From positions 1 to 23,581 of the forward strand of contig NZ_CAMLDX010000053.1 of assembly GCF_946478885.1 (NCBI RefSeq): a stretch of DNA of 23,581 nt, given 5' to 3'. Origin of the DNA: an uncultured Bacillus sp. (GTDB lineage: Bacteria; Bacillota; Bacilli; Bacillales_B; DSM-18226). Both the position numbers and the translations under genes were made by a program. The notes under the pieces are model-generated. The model was not told the origin of the DNA. It did no database searches and worked only from the letters and a program-made list of their open reading frames with translations. Below are positions 8,072 to 15,399 of this stretch, one piece after another; the first letter of the stretch is position 1; the number at the start of each line of letters is the position of its first letter.

Positions 8072-9289
8072 CTAACCAAAATAACTTGGACATTCTCCAT
8101 CCCAAACGATACTTCTGTATTTTTTCGAATCGGTATCCCCTTCGGTACTAAAAACCAATACTCTTGATGACTTATTAAGCTCTAACTTTTCACGAACCTC
8201 AGTCAATGCCGGATTTGTCATAAGCAGGCTGACTATACCCGTTGTAACCGCTCCTGATTCACCGGAAATTACCTTACTGTCATTTCCAACTGGATTTCCG
8301 AGTATGCGCATACCTTTGGCCGCTACCCAATCCGGACAAGATATACCCATTTGGCTATAGTTACGTAATATCTCCCAACTAATGATGTTAGGTTCACCGC
8401 ATGCTAATCCTGCCATAATTGTACTCATGTTACCGCCAACAAATTTCGGATTACCATCGCCTGCCATAAATGATTTATAGATGCAATCGGCAGCATTTGG
8501 CTCCACAATAATAACCTTAGGAGGGGTATCCGGGAAAACATTTACTAGGACTGCCTGAACAGCTCCGGCAAGTGAACCTACACCAGCCTGCAAAAACACA
8601 TGTGTGGGCGGTCCAGATTGATATTCTAACAATTGCTGACAGGCTTCCATTGCCATTGTGGCATAACCCTGCATAATCCACAGGGGAATATCTGTATACT
8701 CTTCCCAAGCTGTATCTTGGATAACAACCCAACCATTTTCATTTGCCTTCGAAGCTGCTAAACGCACAGCATCATCATAATTTAAATCAGTAATGGATGC
8801 ATTTGCACCCTCCCGCTGAATATTTTTCAACCTTTCTTCTGAGGAACCCTTTGGCATAAATACAACTGATTTTTGTCCAAGATGAGTAGCTGCCCATGCA
8901 ACGCCTCGTCCATGATTTCCATCTGTTGCGGTGACGAATGTTACTTCACCAAGCTTCTGCCTTATTTCTGGTGAACTTAGTTTTTCAAATGATAAATCAG
9001 AAATGTCCATCCCTAGTTGCTTGGATAGATACTTCCCAATCGCGTATGAACCTCCTAAAACTTTAAATGCATTAAGCCCAAAGCGATAAGCTTCATCCTT
9101 TACATAAAAACCAGACAGTCCAAGTAGATTGGATAAATTTTCTAGATTTTTGAGGGGGGTAGGCTGATACCCTTTGAAGCTTCGATGAAAGTCCATCACC
9201 TTAGTTATTTCCTTAATATTAAATTTACTGATGATTGGAACTTCATTTGCATTCTTGTTCTGATTCAATTTCCATTTTATGTGCTCCAT
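8072..9289 (-). CDS. dpaL: 2,3-diaminopropionate ammonia-lyase (405 aa)
   Basis: This is a PLP-dependent fold-type II enzyme that converts D- or L-2,3-diaminopropionate to pyruvate and two ammonia. K76 in FGLNAFKVLGG is the PLP lysine. D123 in TATDGNHG and D192 in QDTAWEEYTD match the Escherichia coli YgeX residues D120 and D189, used for the two enantiomers. The glycine-rich phosphate loop QAGVGSLAGA is also present. Length is as expected for the family. AAGGAGG lies 7 bases before the ATG. It is the first gene after the sigma-54 promoter at 9317-9332, leaving a leader of only about 17 bases. It heads the operon with the M20 hydrolase, deacylase, transporter and ridA. Confidence 0.93.
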   Translation of the reverse strand: MEHIKWKLNQNKNANEVPIISKFNIKEITKVMDFHRSFKGYQPTPLKNLENLSNLLGLSGFYVKDEAYRFGLNAFKVLGGSYAIGKYLSKQLGMDISDLSFEKLSSPEIRQKLGEVTFVTATDGNHGRGVAWAATHLGQKSVVFMPKGSSEERLKNIQREGANASITDLNYDDAVRLAASKANENGWVVIQDTAWEEYTDIPLWIMQGYATMAMEACQQLLEYQSGPPTHVFLQAGVGSLAGAVQAVLVNVFPDTPPKVIIVEPNAADCIYKSFMAGDGNPKFVGGNMSTIMAGLACGEPNIISWEILRNYSQMGISCPDWVAAKGMRILGNPVGNDSKVISGESGAVTTGIVSLLMTNPALTEVREKLELNKSSRVLVFSTEGDTDSKKYRSIVWDGECPSYFG

Positions 9290-9316
9290 TTTTAAACCTC
9301 CTTCGCTAATATGTAA

Positions 9317-9332
9317 TGCAATATTCGTGCCA
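9317..9332 (-). promoter_or_regulatory. Sigma-54 (-24/-12) promoter of the dpaL operon
   Basis: The minus strand reads TGGCAC-GAATA-TTGCA, which matches the sigma-54 consensus TGGCAC-N5-TTGCW at every defined position. The GC at 9318-9319 is the -12 element, placing the start near 9306, 17 bases before the dpaL ATG. A sigma-54 activator gene lies directly upstream, which strongly supports use. Confidence 0.9.
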
Positions 9333-9461
9333 AATAATAGAGGGGGGAATTTTTTTTCTTATATTTTCCCCTAACCATTGATATTTCACGTTTTTTTGTA
9401 TGTTTAGCCAATAAGAAATTAATAGAAAGTTAGCCGTTTCCCATTAAGTTTTTATAAAAAT

Positions 9462-9557
9462 TCTCATTTTGATAAAAAATGCTGTTTTTTTATCATAAGT
9501 GTTATCATTTTGATAAAATATGCTGTTTTTGATCATAATTATTATCATTTTGATAAA
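9462..9557. promoter_or_regulatory. Three tandem palindromic enhancer sites for the sigma-54 activator
   Basis: The palindrome TATCATTTTGATA occurs at 9503-9515 and 9543-9555, and as TCTCATTTTGATA at 9462-9474. The spacing is 41 and 40 bp, close to four helical turns, so all sites face the same side. Centres lie about 162, 203 and 243 bp upstream of the sigma-54 start, a normal upstream-activator distance. Between palindromes a second shared block ATGCTGTTTTT followed by ATCATAA makes the whole a 40-bp repeat unit. Confidence 0.75.
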
Positions 9558-9583
9558 GTTAGGGCTAACATAGATTTTAAAAT

Positions 9584-9631
9584 AAATGACCATAGTGACT
9601 AGCTTTTTCAAGCTAGCCACTATGGTCATTT
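9584..9631 (-). terminator. Strong terminator of the sigma-54 activator gene
   Basis: AAATGACCATAGTG (9584-9597) and CTAGCTT (9599-9605) pair with AAGCTAG (9610-9616) and CACTATGGTCATTT (9618-9631), giving 21 pairs with one mismatch and a 4-base loop. The activator's TGA stop (9626-9628) is inside the stem. It insulates the enhancer region and dpaL promoter from activator transcription. Confidence 0.75.
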
Positions 9632-11389
9632 TACTAAGCCATAATGCTCTATTTTCCTATATAATGTTGCAATTCCAATTCCAAGCTCCCTTGCCGCCTG
9701 CTTTTTCCCCTCAGTGGTACTTCCAAAGAGGGAAAGTGCATGTATGATTTCCTGTTGTTCTAAATCTTCCAATTTTCGAACTGCAGTAGCTTTTGAGGTT
9801 TCATCGGGCAAGTTATTACTCCTGTCGGAAAGAATACGTTGTGGTAGAGTCTCAAGAGCCAGAATTCCGTCATCATCCATCATATTTATCATAAATTCAA
9901 CTGTATTTTCTAGCTCTCGTATATTCCCTGGCCAGCTATAGCATAAGAGCTTTGGTTTAACCTCAAGTGCTACTGACTGCAATTTCTTTTGAAATAAATG
10001 ACAATATTTGTTTACAAACATATCAAAAAGGAGAGGAATATCCTCAGATCGTGATCGCAATGGAGGAATTTCAAATGGAATTACATTTAGTCTATAATAT
10101 AAATCCTCTCGAAACTTATACTGACTGATCATCGAAGGCAAATCCTTGTTTGTTGCAGCAATAATTCTGACATCTAGTTGTATTTCCTGATTAGAACCAA
10201 TTCGAGTAATTTTTCTATCTTGCAAAACCCTAAGAAGCTTAACTTGGAGAAATAGGGGCATATCACCGATTTCATCAAGAAATAATACCCCCTTATTCGC
10301 AAGCTCGAATTTACCTATTTTACCACGAGGGTCTGCTCCCGTAAAAGCACCCTTGACGTAACCAAACAATTCACTTTCCAAAAGAGTATCTGGTATTGCA
10401 CCGCAATTAATGGCAACAAAGGGATCCTTCCGCCGATCACTTTCAGCATGTATTGCTCGAGCAAACAGTTCTTTTCCTGTTCCACTCTCCCCGGTTATAA
10501 TAACCGATGACGTAGATTTGGCTATCTTCGAAATTTTCCCCTTAAGTTTAAGCATTACCTCTGATTTTCCTAAAATATCACTAGCAGTTATTTGTCGTGT
10601 GCCACCAGTCATCATTGTATAAATTCCTGACTTAACTTTTCTACGTTCATCAAACATAAGAATATTTCCACAATCTAGGTTTTCCATTTTTACTGGTGTC
10701 AGATTACCCATCAAATTGTAATTCCGGCCATCTACTTCAACCTTGAATTCATCAAGTCCATACAACGTATCACCAGTTGCTATAATCTTTATTGACAGTG
10801 AATCCTTCTCTGAAAGTGATAGTTGCTTGATTGCACTGCTGTTAGCTTCTATAATTCGGTTATTACTATCAAGAATCAAAACACCTTTATCCATATTTTC
10901 CAAGGCTTGTCTTAATAATCCAGTAATTTGAAGAATACGTCGATTCTCGATAATTTCTCCCGCTTTTGCACTGATAAAGTCAGCTATCTGATCCATAAAT
11001 GCAAAGAAATTTTCAAAATCAGCCATCAAATGTTCCTTCTGTGAGTCAGTAAAACAAATTAACCCTATAACACCAATTGTTTCCTGCCCCAAGCGTATGG
11101 TTGTACACATTTCGAATTTTTCTACACATACTAGTTGCTTAGGACAATGGGCACATAAAGGGTGTTGTCCTGGGTATTGGATTACTTGGGCTTTTCCGGT
11201 ATTTATAGCCGTTCTATAAACACAGCCTTCCCCGGCAATACTCTGATTCACAGACTCTCGATAGATACCGGTTCCTGCGATCCTTACATAGTGAGAATCA
11301 ACAATTTCTACATCAACCTTTGTTACCTTTGAGATAATCTCAGCATATTTTACAACTGTTTCCTGAATTTCTTTCAATATTGACTGCAT
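9626..11389 (-). CDS. Sigma-54-dependent transcriptional activator, GAF-PAS-AAA-Fis (587 aa)
   Basis: This is a bacterial enhancer-binding protein that remodels sigma-54 RNA polymerase using ATP. Regions seen: a GAF-like sensor (about 15-145), a PAS domain (about 155-245), an AAA+ core (about 270-495), and a Fis-type helix-turn-helix (about 555-585, with AARELGIGIATLYRKI). The core has Walker A GESGTGKE (300-307), GAFTGA (347-352) for sigma-54 contact, Walker B GVLFLDEIG (367-375), and AATNKDL. The sensor has four clustered cysteines (79, 82, 88, 95). The start at 11389 is chosen because AGGGGG lies 8 bases upstream; the next in-frame start, 9 codons earlier, lacks a ribosome site. It very likely controls the dpaL operon. 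Confidence 0.92.
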   Translation of the reverse strand: MQSILKEIQETVVKYAEIISKVTKVDVEIVDSHYVRIAGTGIYRESVNQSIAGEGCVYRTAINTGKAQVIQYPGQHPLCAHCPKQLVCVEKFEMCTTIRLGQETIGVIGLICFTDSQKEHLMADFENFFAFMDQIADFISAKAGEIIENRRILQITGLLRQALENMDKGVLILDSNNRIIEANSSAIKQLSLSEKDSLSIKIIATGDTLYGLDEFKVEVDGRNYNLMGNLTPVKMENLDCGNILMFDERRKVKSGIYTMMTGGTRQITASDILGKSEVMLKLKGKISKIAKSTSSVIITGESGTGKELFARAIHAESDRRKDPFVAINCGAIPDTLLESELFGYVKGAFTGADPRGKIGKFELANKGVLFLDEIGDMPLFLQVKLLRVLQDRKITRIGSNQEIQLDVRIIAATNKDLPSMISQYKFREDLYYRLNVIPFEIPPLRSRSEDIPLLFDMFVNKYCHLFQKKLQSVALEVKPKLLCYSWPGNIRELENTVEFMINMMDDDGILALETLPQRILSDRSNNLPDETSKATAVRKLEDLEQQEIIHALSLFGSTTEGKKQAARELGIGIATLYRKIEHYGLVK

Positions 11390-11471
11390 GAAATATCCCC
11401 CTAAACTCATTTGCAATTAAGGTATATCACCCATATAAAGTTGGCGAGCGAACAGAGCTAATTTTTTTATA

Positions 11472-11485
11472 TTACAGCGCTTTCA
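11472..11485 (-). promoter_or_regulatory. Candidate CcpA cre box upstream of the activator
   Basis: The minus strand reads TGAAAGCGCTGTAA, matching 13 of 14 positions of the cre consensus TGWAANCGNTNWCA. It lies about 85 bases before the activator's start codon and next to an AT-rich TATATT that could be a -10. Repression by CcpA would put the pathway under carbon catabolite control; this is inference. Confidence 0.5.
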
Positions 11486-11751
11486 ATATATAAAAACTAC
11501 ATGTTTTAATAAAATCATCTAGAGATTTTAAGATTTTTTCTACAGGTATACGAAGACAAAATAGTTCACCCAGATATGTCAAGAAATTATGTATCCATTA
11601 ATTGCCGAAGATAGTTAATGAAATTATTTCTTTTGATTATACTATATTGTTTTAGCGATTTCTAAAAATACAATAGTTACAAAAATCATAGAAAATATTA
11701 TGCTCATAGTTAAAATGGTATAACTCAAGGAATACATTTTCTTATTTATCA
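11486..11751. other. Gene-free AT-rich stretch
   Basis: No reading frame with coding character, RNA or clear repeat is seen here. It probably holds the upstream part of the activator's promoter and the decayed flank of the IS110 remnant that follows. Confidence 0.4.
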
Positions 11752-11934
11752 TCTAGGCAGGAGTGTCACCTGAGGATCATGAAAATGCAGGAAAAAGTAA
11801 AAGTATAAGGACTATTATGTGGATGCTAAAACAGATGATTTGCAACAAAGTATTGGTTAATCGCTGCAAGAGGTAAAAAAGCACTCGCTGCTATATCACA
11901 TCGAATGCTTGACTCATATACTCCTCGCTTATAA
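11752..11934 (+). pseudogene. IS110-family transposase remnant (C-terminal end)
   Basis: Two short in-frame pieces match the end of IS110/IS116 transposases (Transposase_20 region). The first, from 11754, reads AGVSPEDHENAGKSKSIRT, like the family's AGVSPGNHESAGK block, and the codon before it is TAG where the family has Trp. The second, shifted by one frame from 11860, reads IAARGKKALAAISHRMLDSY, like the family's IAARRGKKKA block, ending at TAA 11932. The RKGNKxLR part between them is lost. This is a short decayed fragment adjacent to tRNA-Ala. Confidence 0.65.
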
Positions 11935-11977
11935 ATAAGGAGCCATTTAAAGGATTATTTAACCAAATCAATTTTTC

Positions 11978-12005
11978 AGTGGCACTATCGCTACCACTCA
12001 TTTTT
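11978..12005 (+). terminator. Hairpin with T-run beside the tRNA gene
   Basis: AGTGGCA (11978-11984) pairs with TACCACT (11992-11998, one G-U) around a 7-base loop, followed on the plus strand by CATTTTT. It would stop plus-strand transcription just before running antisense into the tRNA. No T-run follows on the minus strand, so it is not a normal terminator for the tRNA itself. Confidence 0.35.
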
Positions 12006-12006
12006 A

Positions 12007-12078
12007 TGGAGCGTAGGGGATTCGAACCCCTGACCCTTTCGCTGCCAGCGAAATATTCTCCCACTGAACTAACGCCCC
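12007..12078 (-). tRNA. tRNA-Ala (anticodon GGC)
   Basis: The minus strand folds as a full cloverleaf: acceptor GGGGCGT/ACGCTCC, D stem GTTC/GAAT, anticodon stem TTTCG/CGAAA with loop CTGGCAG (anticodon GGC), and T stem AGGGG/CCCCT with loop TTCGAAT. The third acceptor pair is G-U, the identity mark of alanine tRNA. The discriminator base is A, and CCA is not encoded (ATA follows). It stands alone between IS110 and IS30 remnants. A protein-like reading across it is spurious. Confidence 0.95.
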
Positions 12079-12124
12079 GTTTTTCATAAGACATTATTTA
12101 TGTTAGCATATTTATTTACTTTAT

Positions 12125-12148
12125 GCTAGTTGTATAAATACAACTAGC
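12125..12148. repeat. Perfect palindrome upstream of tRNA-Ala
   Basis: GCTAGTTGTA (12125-12134) and TACAACTAGC (12139-12148) form a 10-bp perfect stem with a TAAA loop. It lies about 46 bases before the tRNA 5' end and 76 bases before the IS30 remnant. No T-run follows on either strand, so it is not a standard terminator. It could be a tRNA leader structure, an operator or an insertion target. Confidence 0.5.
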
Positions 12149-12224
12149 TAAAAAAATGAAAAAGCCATGATAAACCGTGTATGATTAAATCGACGAAAAC
12201 ACAATCAATACGGAGGATTTATCT

Positions 12225-12586
12225 ATGGCTCAAGATTATCTTGCCACAGATAAACGCCATTTTAAACATCTTACAGCCTTCGATCACGGAAAAATAGCCG
12301 CATTGCGTGCCGAGAGAAAATCTATGCAGACCATCACTGATGCGGTAAGCTGTCATAAAAGCACTGTTTCCCGTGAGTTGAAACGAGGCACCGTTACCAG
12401 ATGAAAACAGGCAGAAAGCTGATTGAAGTCTATTTTCCTGACACCGGCCAACTGGTGTACGAGAGAAATCGGAAAGCCTGCGGTGCCAAGTTCAAATTGG
12501 ATAGGACTGCGGAATTTATCAGCTATGCAGAGGTCAGGATCCTGGAAGAGGAGTGATCTCCCGATGCTGTCTGCCTCTTTGAATAA
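12225..12586 (+). pseudogene. IS30-family transposase remnant (N-terminal part)
   Basis: A GGAGG ribosome site precedes an ATG at 12225. The first 59 codons read KHLTAFDHGKIAALRAERKS followed by SCHKSTVSRELKRG, the IS30 helix-turn-helix. A one-base deletion near 12398 causes a TGA at 12402. In the next frame the IS30 protein goes on as MKTGRKLIEVYFPDTGQLVY and AEVRILEEE, then TGA (12554) replaces a Trp codon before SPDAVC, and the frame ends at TAA 12584. The catalytic DDE domain is absent. It is dead and truncated on the right. Confidence 0.8.
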
Positions 12587-12646
12587 ATCTCTACTAGCAT
12601 ATCCTCTTTTTACACCAAAAAAGCTACAAAAACATTTGTATCACAA

Positions 12647-12686
12647 AAATATTTGGCTGACTTGAATACTACTTCAAATCAGCCAT
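12647..12686 (-). terminator. Terminator of the citrate lyase operon
   Basis: GGCTGA-c-TTGAA (12657-12668) pairs with TTCAA-a-TCAGCC (12675-12686) around a 6-base loop. On the minus strand AAATATTTTT follows. It lies about 110 bases downstream of the citG stop codon. The DNA between it and citG (12687-12793) holds nothing I can recognise. Confidence 0.6.
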
Positions 12687-12793
12687 GTCATTTATTCTCC
12701 ATTATTCCCCATTGTATTCTATTTCCGTTCGATCCATGAAAGTGGCAACACCGTTTCTGTTTCTATCCTAAAATGATTATTTAGACAGTACGC

Positions 12794-13711
12794 CTACTTG
12801 AAATGGAAATCGTAAAGTTTACTCATATATTGTTCAACTAAAGATAAAAAAACAGTAATCGCTAATAAATCCGCGGTCCCGCCTGGGCTTATATTTTTGT
12901 CAATAAATTCTTGATCTAACCGCTCTATTGCCTTTCTACCTTCCTTCGTTCTTATTCCCCCTACATTCATTATTTGGGTAGCTCGTTTATTTACTTCTTT
13001 AAGTACAGCTACAGAATGTCGATGAACGATATTTGTATCCTCACAATACTGCAAAAGGCCTATTAACATATGAACCGACCTGTCGTTTTTATCCAAATCT
13101 TTATTCTCTTTATAAAAATTTAATGCAAAGTGAAAGATTAAAGGTAATCCCTGTTCCACTTCACCTCTTATTCCTTTCATATTATATTCAAGGAATAACT
13201 TTTCACCATAGGATAACCTTCTACCCAATTGTCTTCCATCTATTACATACTTTTTATTTTTTAATAAAGGATATAATTCTCTTGCGACAATCCCCTGTGT
13301 CATATCTCGAATAATTTGCTCTATTTCATAAAACTCTTGTTTATTCTTGATGGCTAAACCAGCCGCACCACAGCAGATCCCCATAAGAAACACCATTCCC
13401 TTGTGGGTATTTACTCCTTTTGTTTTTTCAAACATTTCCTCTTCCGCATTCATTCCAAGTTCTTTTAATCGCAAAAAAATTGCACTGGCTGAATGTCCTT
13501 CAAGTCCTGTTTGAACACATAGCGTCAAATACTTTATAAGAGAAGAAGTGCTATCAACAAATGTATAAAAGTCCATATCTTTATGGGCACCTGTCGAAAT
13601 ACAGGAAACAAGCCCTGGTGAAGGGAAACAGCTTACCTCATAAATCATCGCCTGAACGGCAAAACTGCTTATTTTGAAAGCAGTATCGCTGGTAACATAA
13701 GTTTTATCCAT
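12794..13711 (-). CDS. citG: Triphosphoribosyl-dephospho-CoA synthase CitG (305 aa)
   Basis: CitG makes 2'-(5''-triphosphoribosyl)-3'-dephospho-CoA from ATP and dephospho-CoA, the precursor of the citrate lyase prosthetic group. Family blocks seen: an N-terminal AMIYEVSCFPSPGLVS, then GAHKDMDFYTFV, GVNTHKGMVF, and late SPGGTADLLA. The ATG at 13711 was chosen because GGAGA lies 5 bases upstream and the protein then has the family's usual length near 290-300. An upstream in-frame reading to 13792 would overlap citX and adds a non-family basic segment. It follows the citX stop by 16 bases and is the last gene of the operon. Confidence 0.93.
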   Translation of the reverse strand: MDKTYVTSDTAFKISSFAVQAMIYEVSCFPSPGLVSCISTGAHKDMDFYTFVDSTSSLIKYLTLCVQTGLEGHSASAIFLRLKELGMNAEEEMFEKTKGVNTHKGMVFLMGICCGAAGLAIKNKQEFYEIEQIIRDMTQGIVARELYPLLKNKKYVIDGRQLGRRLSYGEKLFLEYNMKGIRGEVEQGLPLIFHFALNFYKENKDLDKNDRSVHMLIGLLQYCEDTNIVHRHSVAVLKEVNKRATQIMNVGGIRTKEGRKAIERLDQEFIDKNISPGGTADLLAITVFLSLVEQYMSKLYDFHFK

Positions 13712-13727
13712 GACATTCTCCAAAGAT

Positions 13728-14330
13728 CTATTTAATACTGGCGCAAATCTTAAGATAGTTTTCATACTTCGTTTTAATATAACTTTTAACATCCTCTAAA
13801 TCATGTCTGCCCTGCCTAACACATTGTTGTGATGGCTCTTGGCAAATAAAGCATTTTCTTTCCTTTAGTCCTAAGTCTCTTCTGCTTATTCCTTTCCCAT
13901 CTTTACCATATACATCTATATCAACACATCTACCTAAAAAGTGATTTTCTTCAATCGATAGCGCAGTTCGTTTAACATCTATCGATATTTGGTCAATACC
14001 GCAGGTGTAAATGGGGCCTTCTGCTGTGATATCAAAGGTTCGATATAAGATATTAGGATAAAAAAAATTGTCAATCTCATGACATAGAGCCTTCATAATT
14101 CCTAAGGTTACCTCATTATTTTTTCTTACCCCTGGATAATTTACCCTCATGCAGAGTAAAGTTGTTTTATACTTTTCTATCAATTGTTCTTGCTTGTACA
14201 CTCTTGTTTCTTTAGCCGATAAAATATCCTCCGGGAGGTATTTTTTCTTATAATTTCTTAACAAATTAGTACTACAATCCGTTTCAGAAGAATAATTTAA
14301 AAACAAAAATTTAATCATTTCCTCATTCAT
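13728..14330 (-). CDS. citX: Citrate lyase holo-ACP synthase CitX (200 aa)
   Basis: CitX transfers the triphosphoribosyl-dephospho-CoA precursor made by CitG onto the acyl carrier subunit CitD. Family blocks: a VNYPGVRKNN segment, GRCVDIDVYG, ISRRDLGLKERKC, and a C-terminal Cys/His-rich CFICQEPSQQCVRQGRH. The length is typical. There is one base between the citC stop and this ATG, so translation is probably coupled. A second ATG four codons in has GAGG too close to it. In some bacteria CitX is fused to CitG; here they are separate. Confidence 0.92.
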   Translation of the reverse strand: MNEEMIKFLFLNYSSETDCSTNLLRNYKKKYLPEDILSAKETRVYKQEQLIEKYKTTLLCMRVNYPGVRKNNEVTLGIMKALCHEIDNFFYPNILYRTFDITAEGPIYTCGIDQISIDVKRTALSIEENHFLGRCVDIDVYGKDGKGISRRDLGLKERKCFICQEPSQQCVRQGRHDLEDVKSYIKTKYENYLKICASIK

Positions 14331-14331
14331 T

Positions 14332-15378
14332 TTAGTGTGGAGAATGACTTTTCTTGATTCTCTCCATAACCTCCTGACCTTCTTGCGAGTTTAAAAACCT
14401 CCACGTTGACTGTGGAACCATCTTTTCCACCTCTGTCAAATATCCCTCTTTTATTAATTCTCTAACTTTAGAGGCACTAATGTATTCCTCATTATACATT
14501 TTCCGTTCTATTTCGATTAGCTCAACATCATACCTTGGCAAAATTTCTTTTAGATTTCTATTATAGGTATTGGTTACACTGCAAAAAGGTTCTTGCCCCA
14601 CGAATCTTTTTACAATATTAAATTTGCTGCAAAAATATTTAGCAAAAATTCCGCAGTCCATTTCGGTATAATTCTTAAGTCTTTCATCTTCCTTTCGTAT
14701 AAAATAAGATGGAAAGGTGGCAGAAGAAATGATATATTCTCCACCTGGAACGACGGTAACATTCTGTAAATCCTTTATTCCTTCTTTGACGATATTATAT
14801 CTGGATTTAAAAGGAAAAAGCGATTTATCTTCTTCAACCACAAATAATAATACCTGAGAGCAATTGTTAGCTGCTTTCTCTATTAAAAATCTATGACCAT
14901 TTGTTAAAGGATTACAGTTCATCACCAATGCACCTTTAGGTGTTGACGTGTCTATCGCAAACTTCAATGCCATTTGGTCTAATGCTTTGCTAATGTCATA
15001 AATACCATGCTCCAGGAGAACTGCATTTTCTACATTATATACTGGTTTAAAATTCAACGATGCAAATTTCTTCAAATTATTCAATTTAGTAAAAATCAGG
15101 TTATGGTATATGTGTTCTTCATAACTTTTATCAATTAAAGTGGAAATAAGAGAAGAGGTTATGTTCTCTCCCCTTAAATCCTCTGCAACAGCCAAACATT
15201 TAAATACATTTTTGGCTTTTGAACAAGTAGCTTTTATCTCAAAGTTCCTATTTCTTAAGATTACCGTATAATCAACATCATTATCGAGAGCTAAATCAAA
15301 GCTTTCCAAAAATCTAGATACTTCATTCCGTTCTTTTTGGTCTTTTAAATTTACTTGTTGCAGCACTAAATCAATCAT
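14332..15378 (-). CDS. citC: [Citrate lyase] ligase, acetyl-activating CitC (348 aa)
   Basis: CitC acetylates the thiol of the CitD prosthetic group using ATP and acetate, switching citrate lyase on. It has a GNAT-like N-terminal part (about 1-130) and a nucleotidyltransferase domain with NPLTNGH (156-162, the family's version of HxGH) and a late ISASKVR motif. AAGGTG lies 7 bases before the ATG at 15378; a GTG one codon earlier is also possible. It sits between citF and citX, whereas in Escherichia coli and lactic acid bacteria citC precedes citD. Confidence 0.93.
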   Translation of the reverse strand: MIDLVLQQVNLKDQKERNEVSRFLESFDLALDNDVDYTVILRNRNFEIKATCSKAKNVFKCLAVAEDLRGENITSSLISTLIDKSYEEHIYHNLIFTKLNNLKKFASLNFKPVYNVENAVLLEHGIYDISKALDQMALKFAIDTSTPKGALVMNCNPLTNGHRFLIEKAANNCSQVLLFVVEEDKSLFPFKSRYNIVKEGIKDLQNVTVVPGGEYIISSATFPSYFIRKEDERLKNYTEMDCGIFAKYFCSKFNIVKRFVGQEPFCSVTNTYNRNLKEILPRYDVELIEIERKMYNEEYISASKVRELIKEGYLTEVEKMVPQSTWRFLNSQEGQEVMERIKKSHSPH

Positions 15379-15399
15379 CACTATTCACCTTAAGCTATC

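Noticed and set aside
8517..8732. Minus-strand 71-codon frame inside dpaL
   Set aside because: It is a shadow of the dpaL coding sequence in another frame, with no own ribosome site.
9462..9557. Three repeats with 40-bp period considered as a CRISPR array
   Set aside because: The repeats are short palindromes, the intervening DNA is itself repeated rather than unique, and no cas genes are present. Position before a sigma-54 promoter explains them better.
11877..11898. Small AGCA/TGCT stem with six Ts on the minus strand as tRNA terminator
   Set aside because: The stem has only 4 bp, and the bases are explained by the IS110 coding remnant on the other strand.
11891..12094. Minus-strand 67-codon frame
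   Set aside because: It reads straight through tRNA-Ala and its flank; the SVGEYFAG and GSNPLRS parts are translated tRNA sequence.
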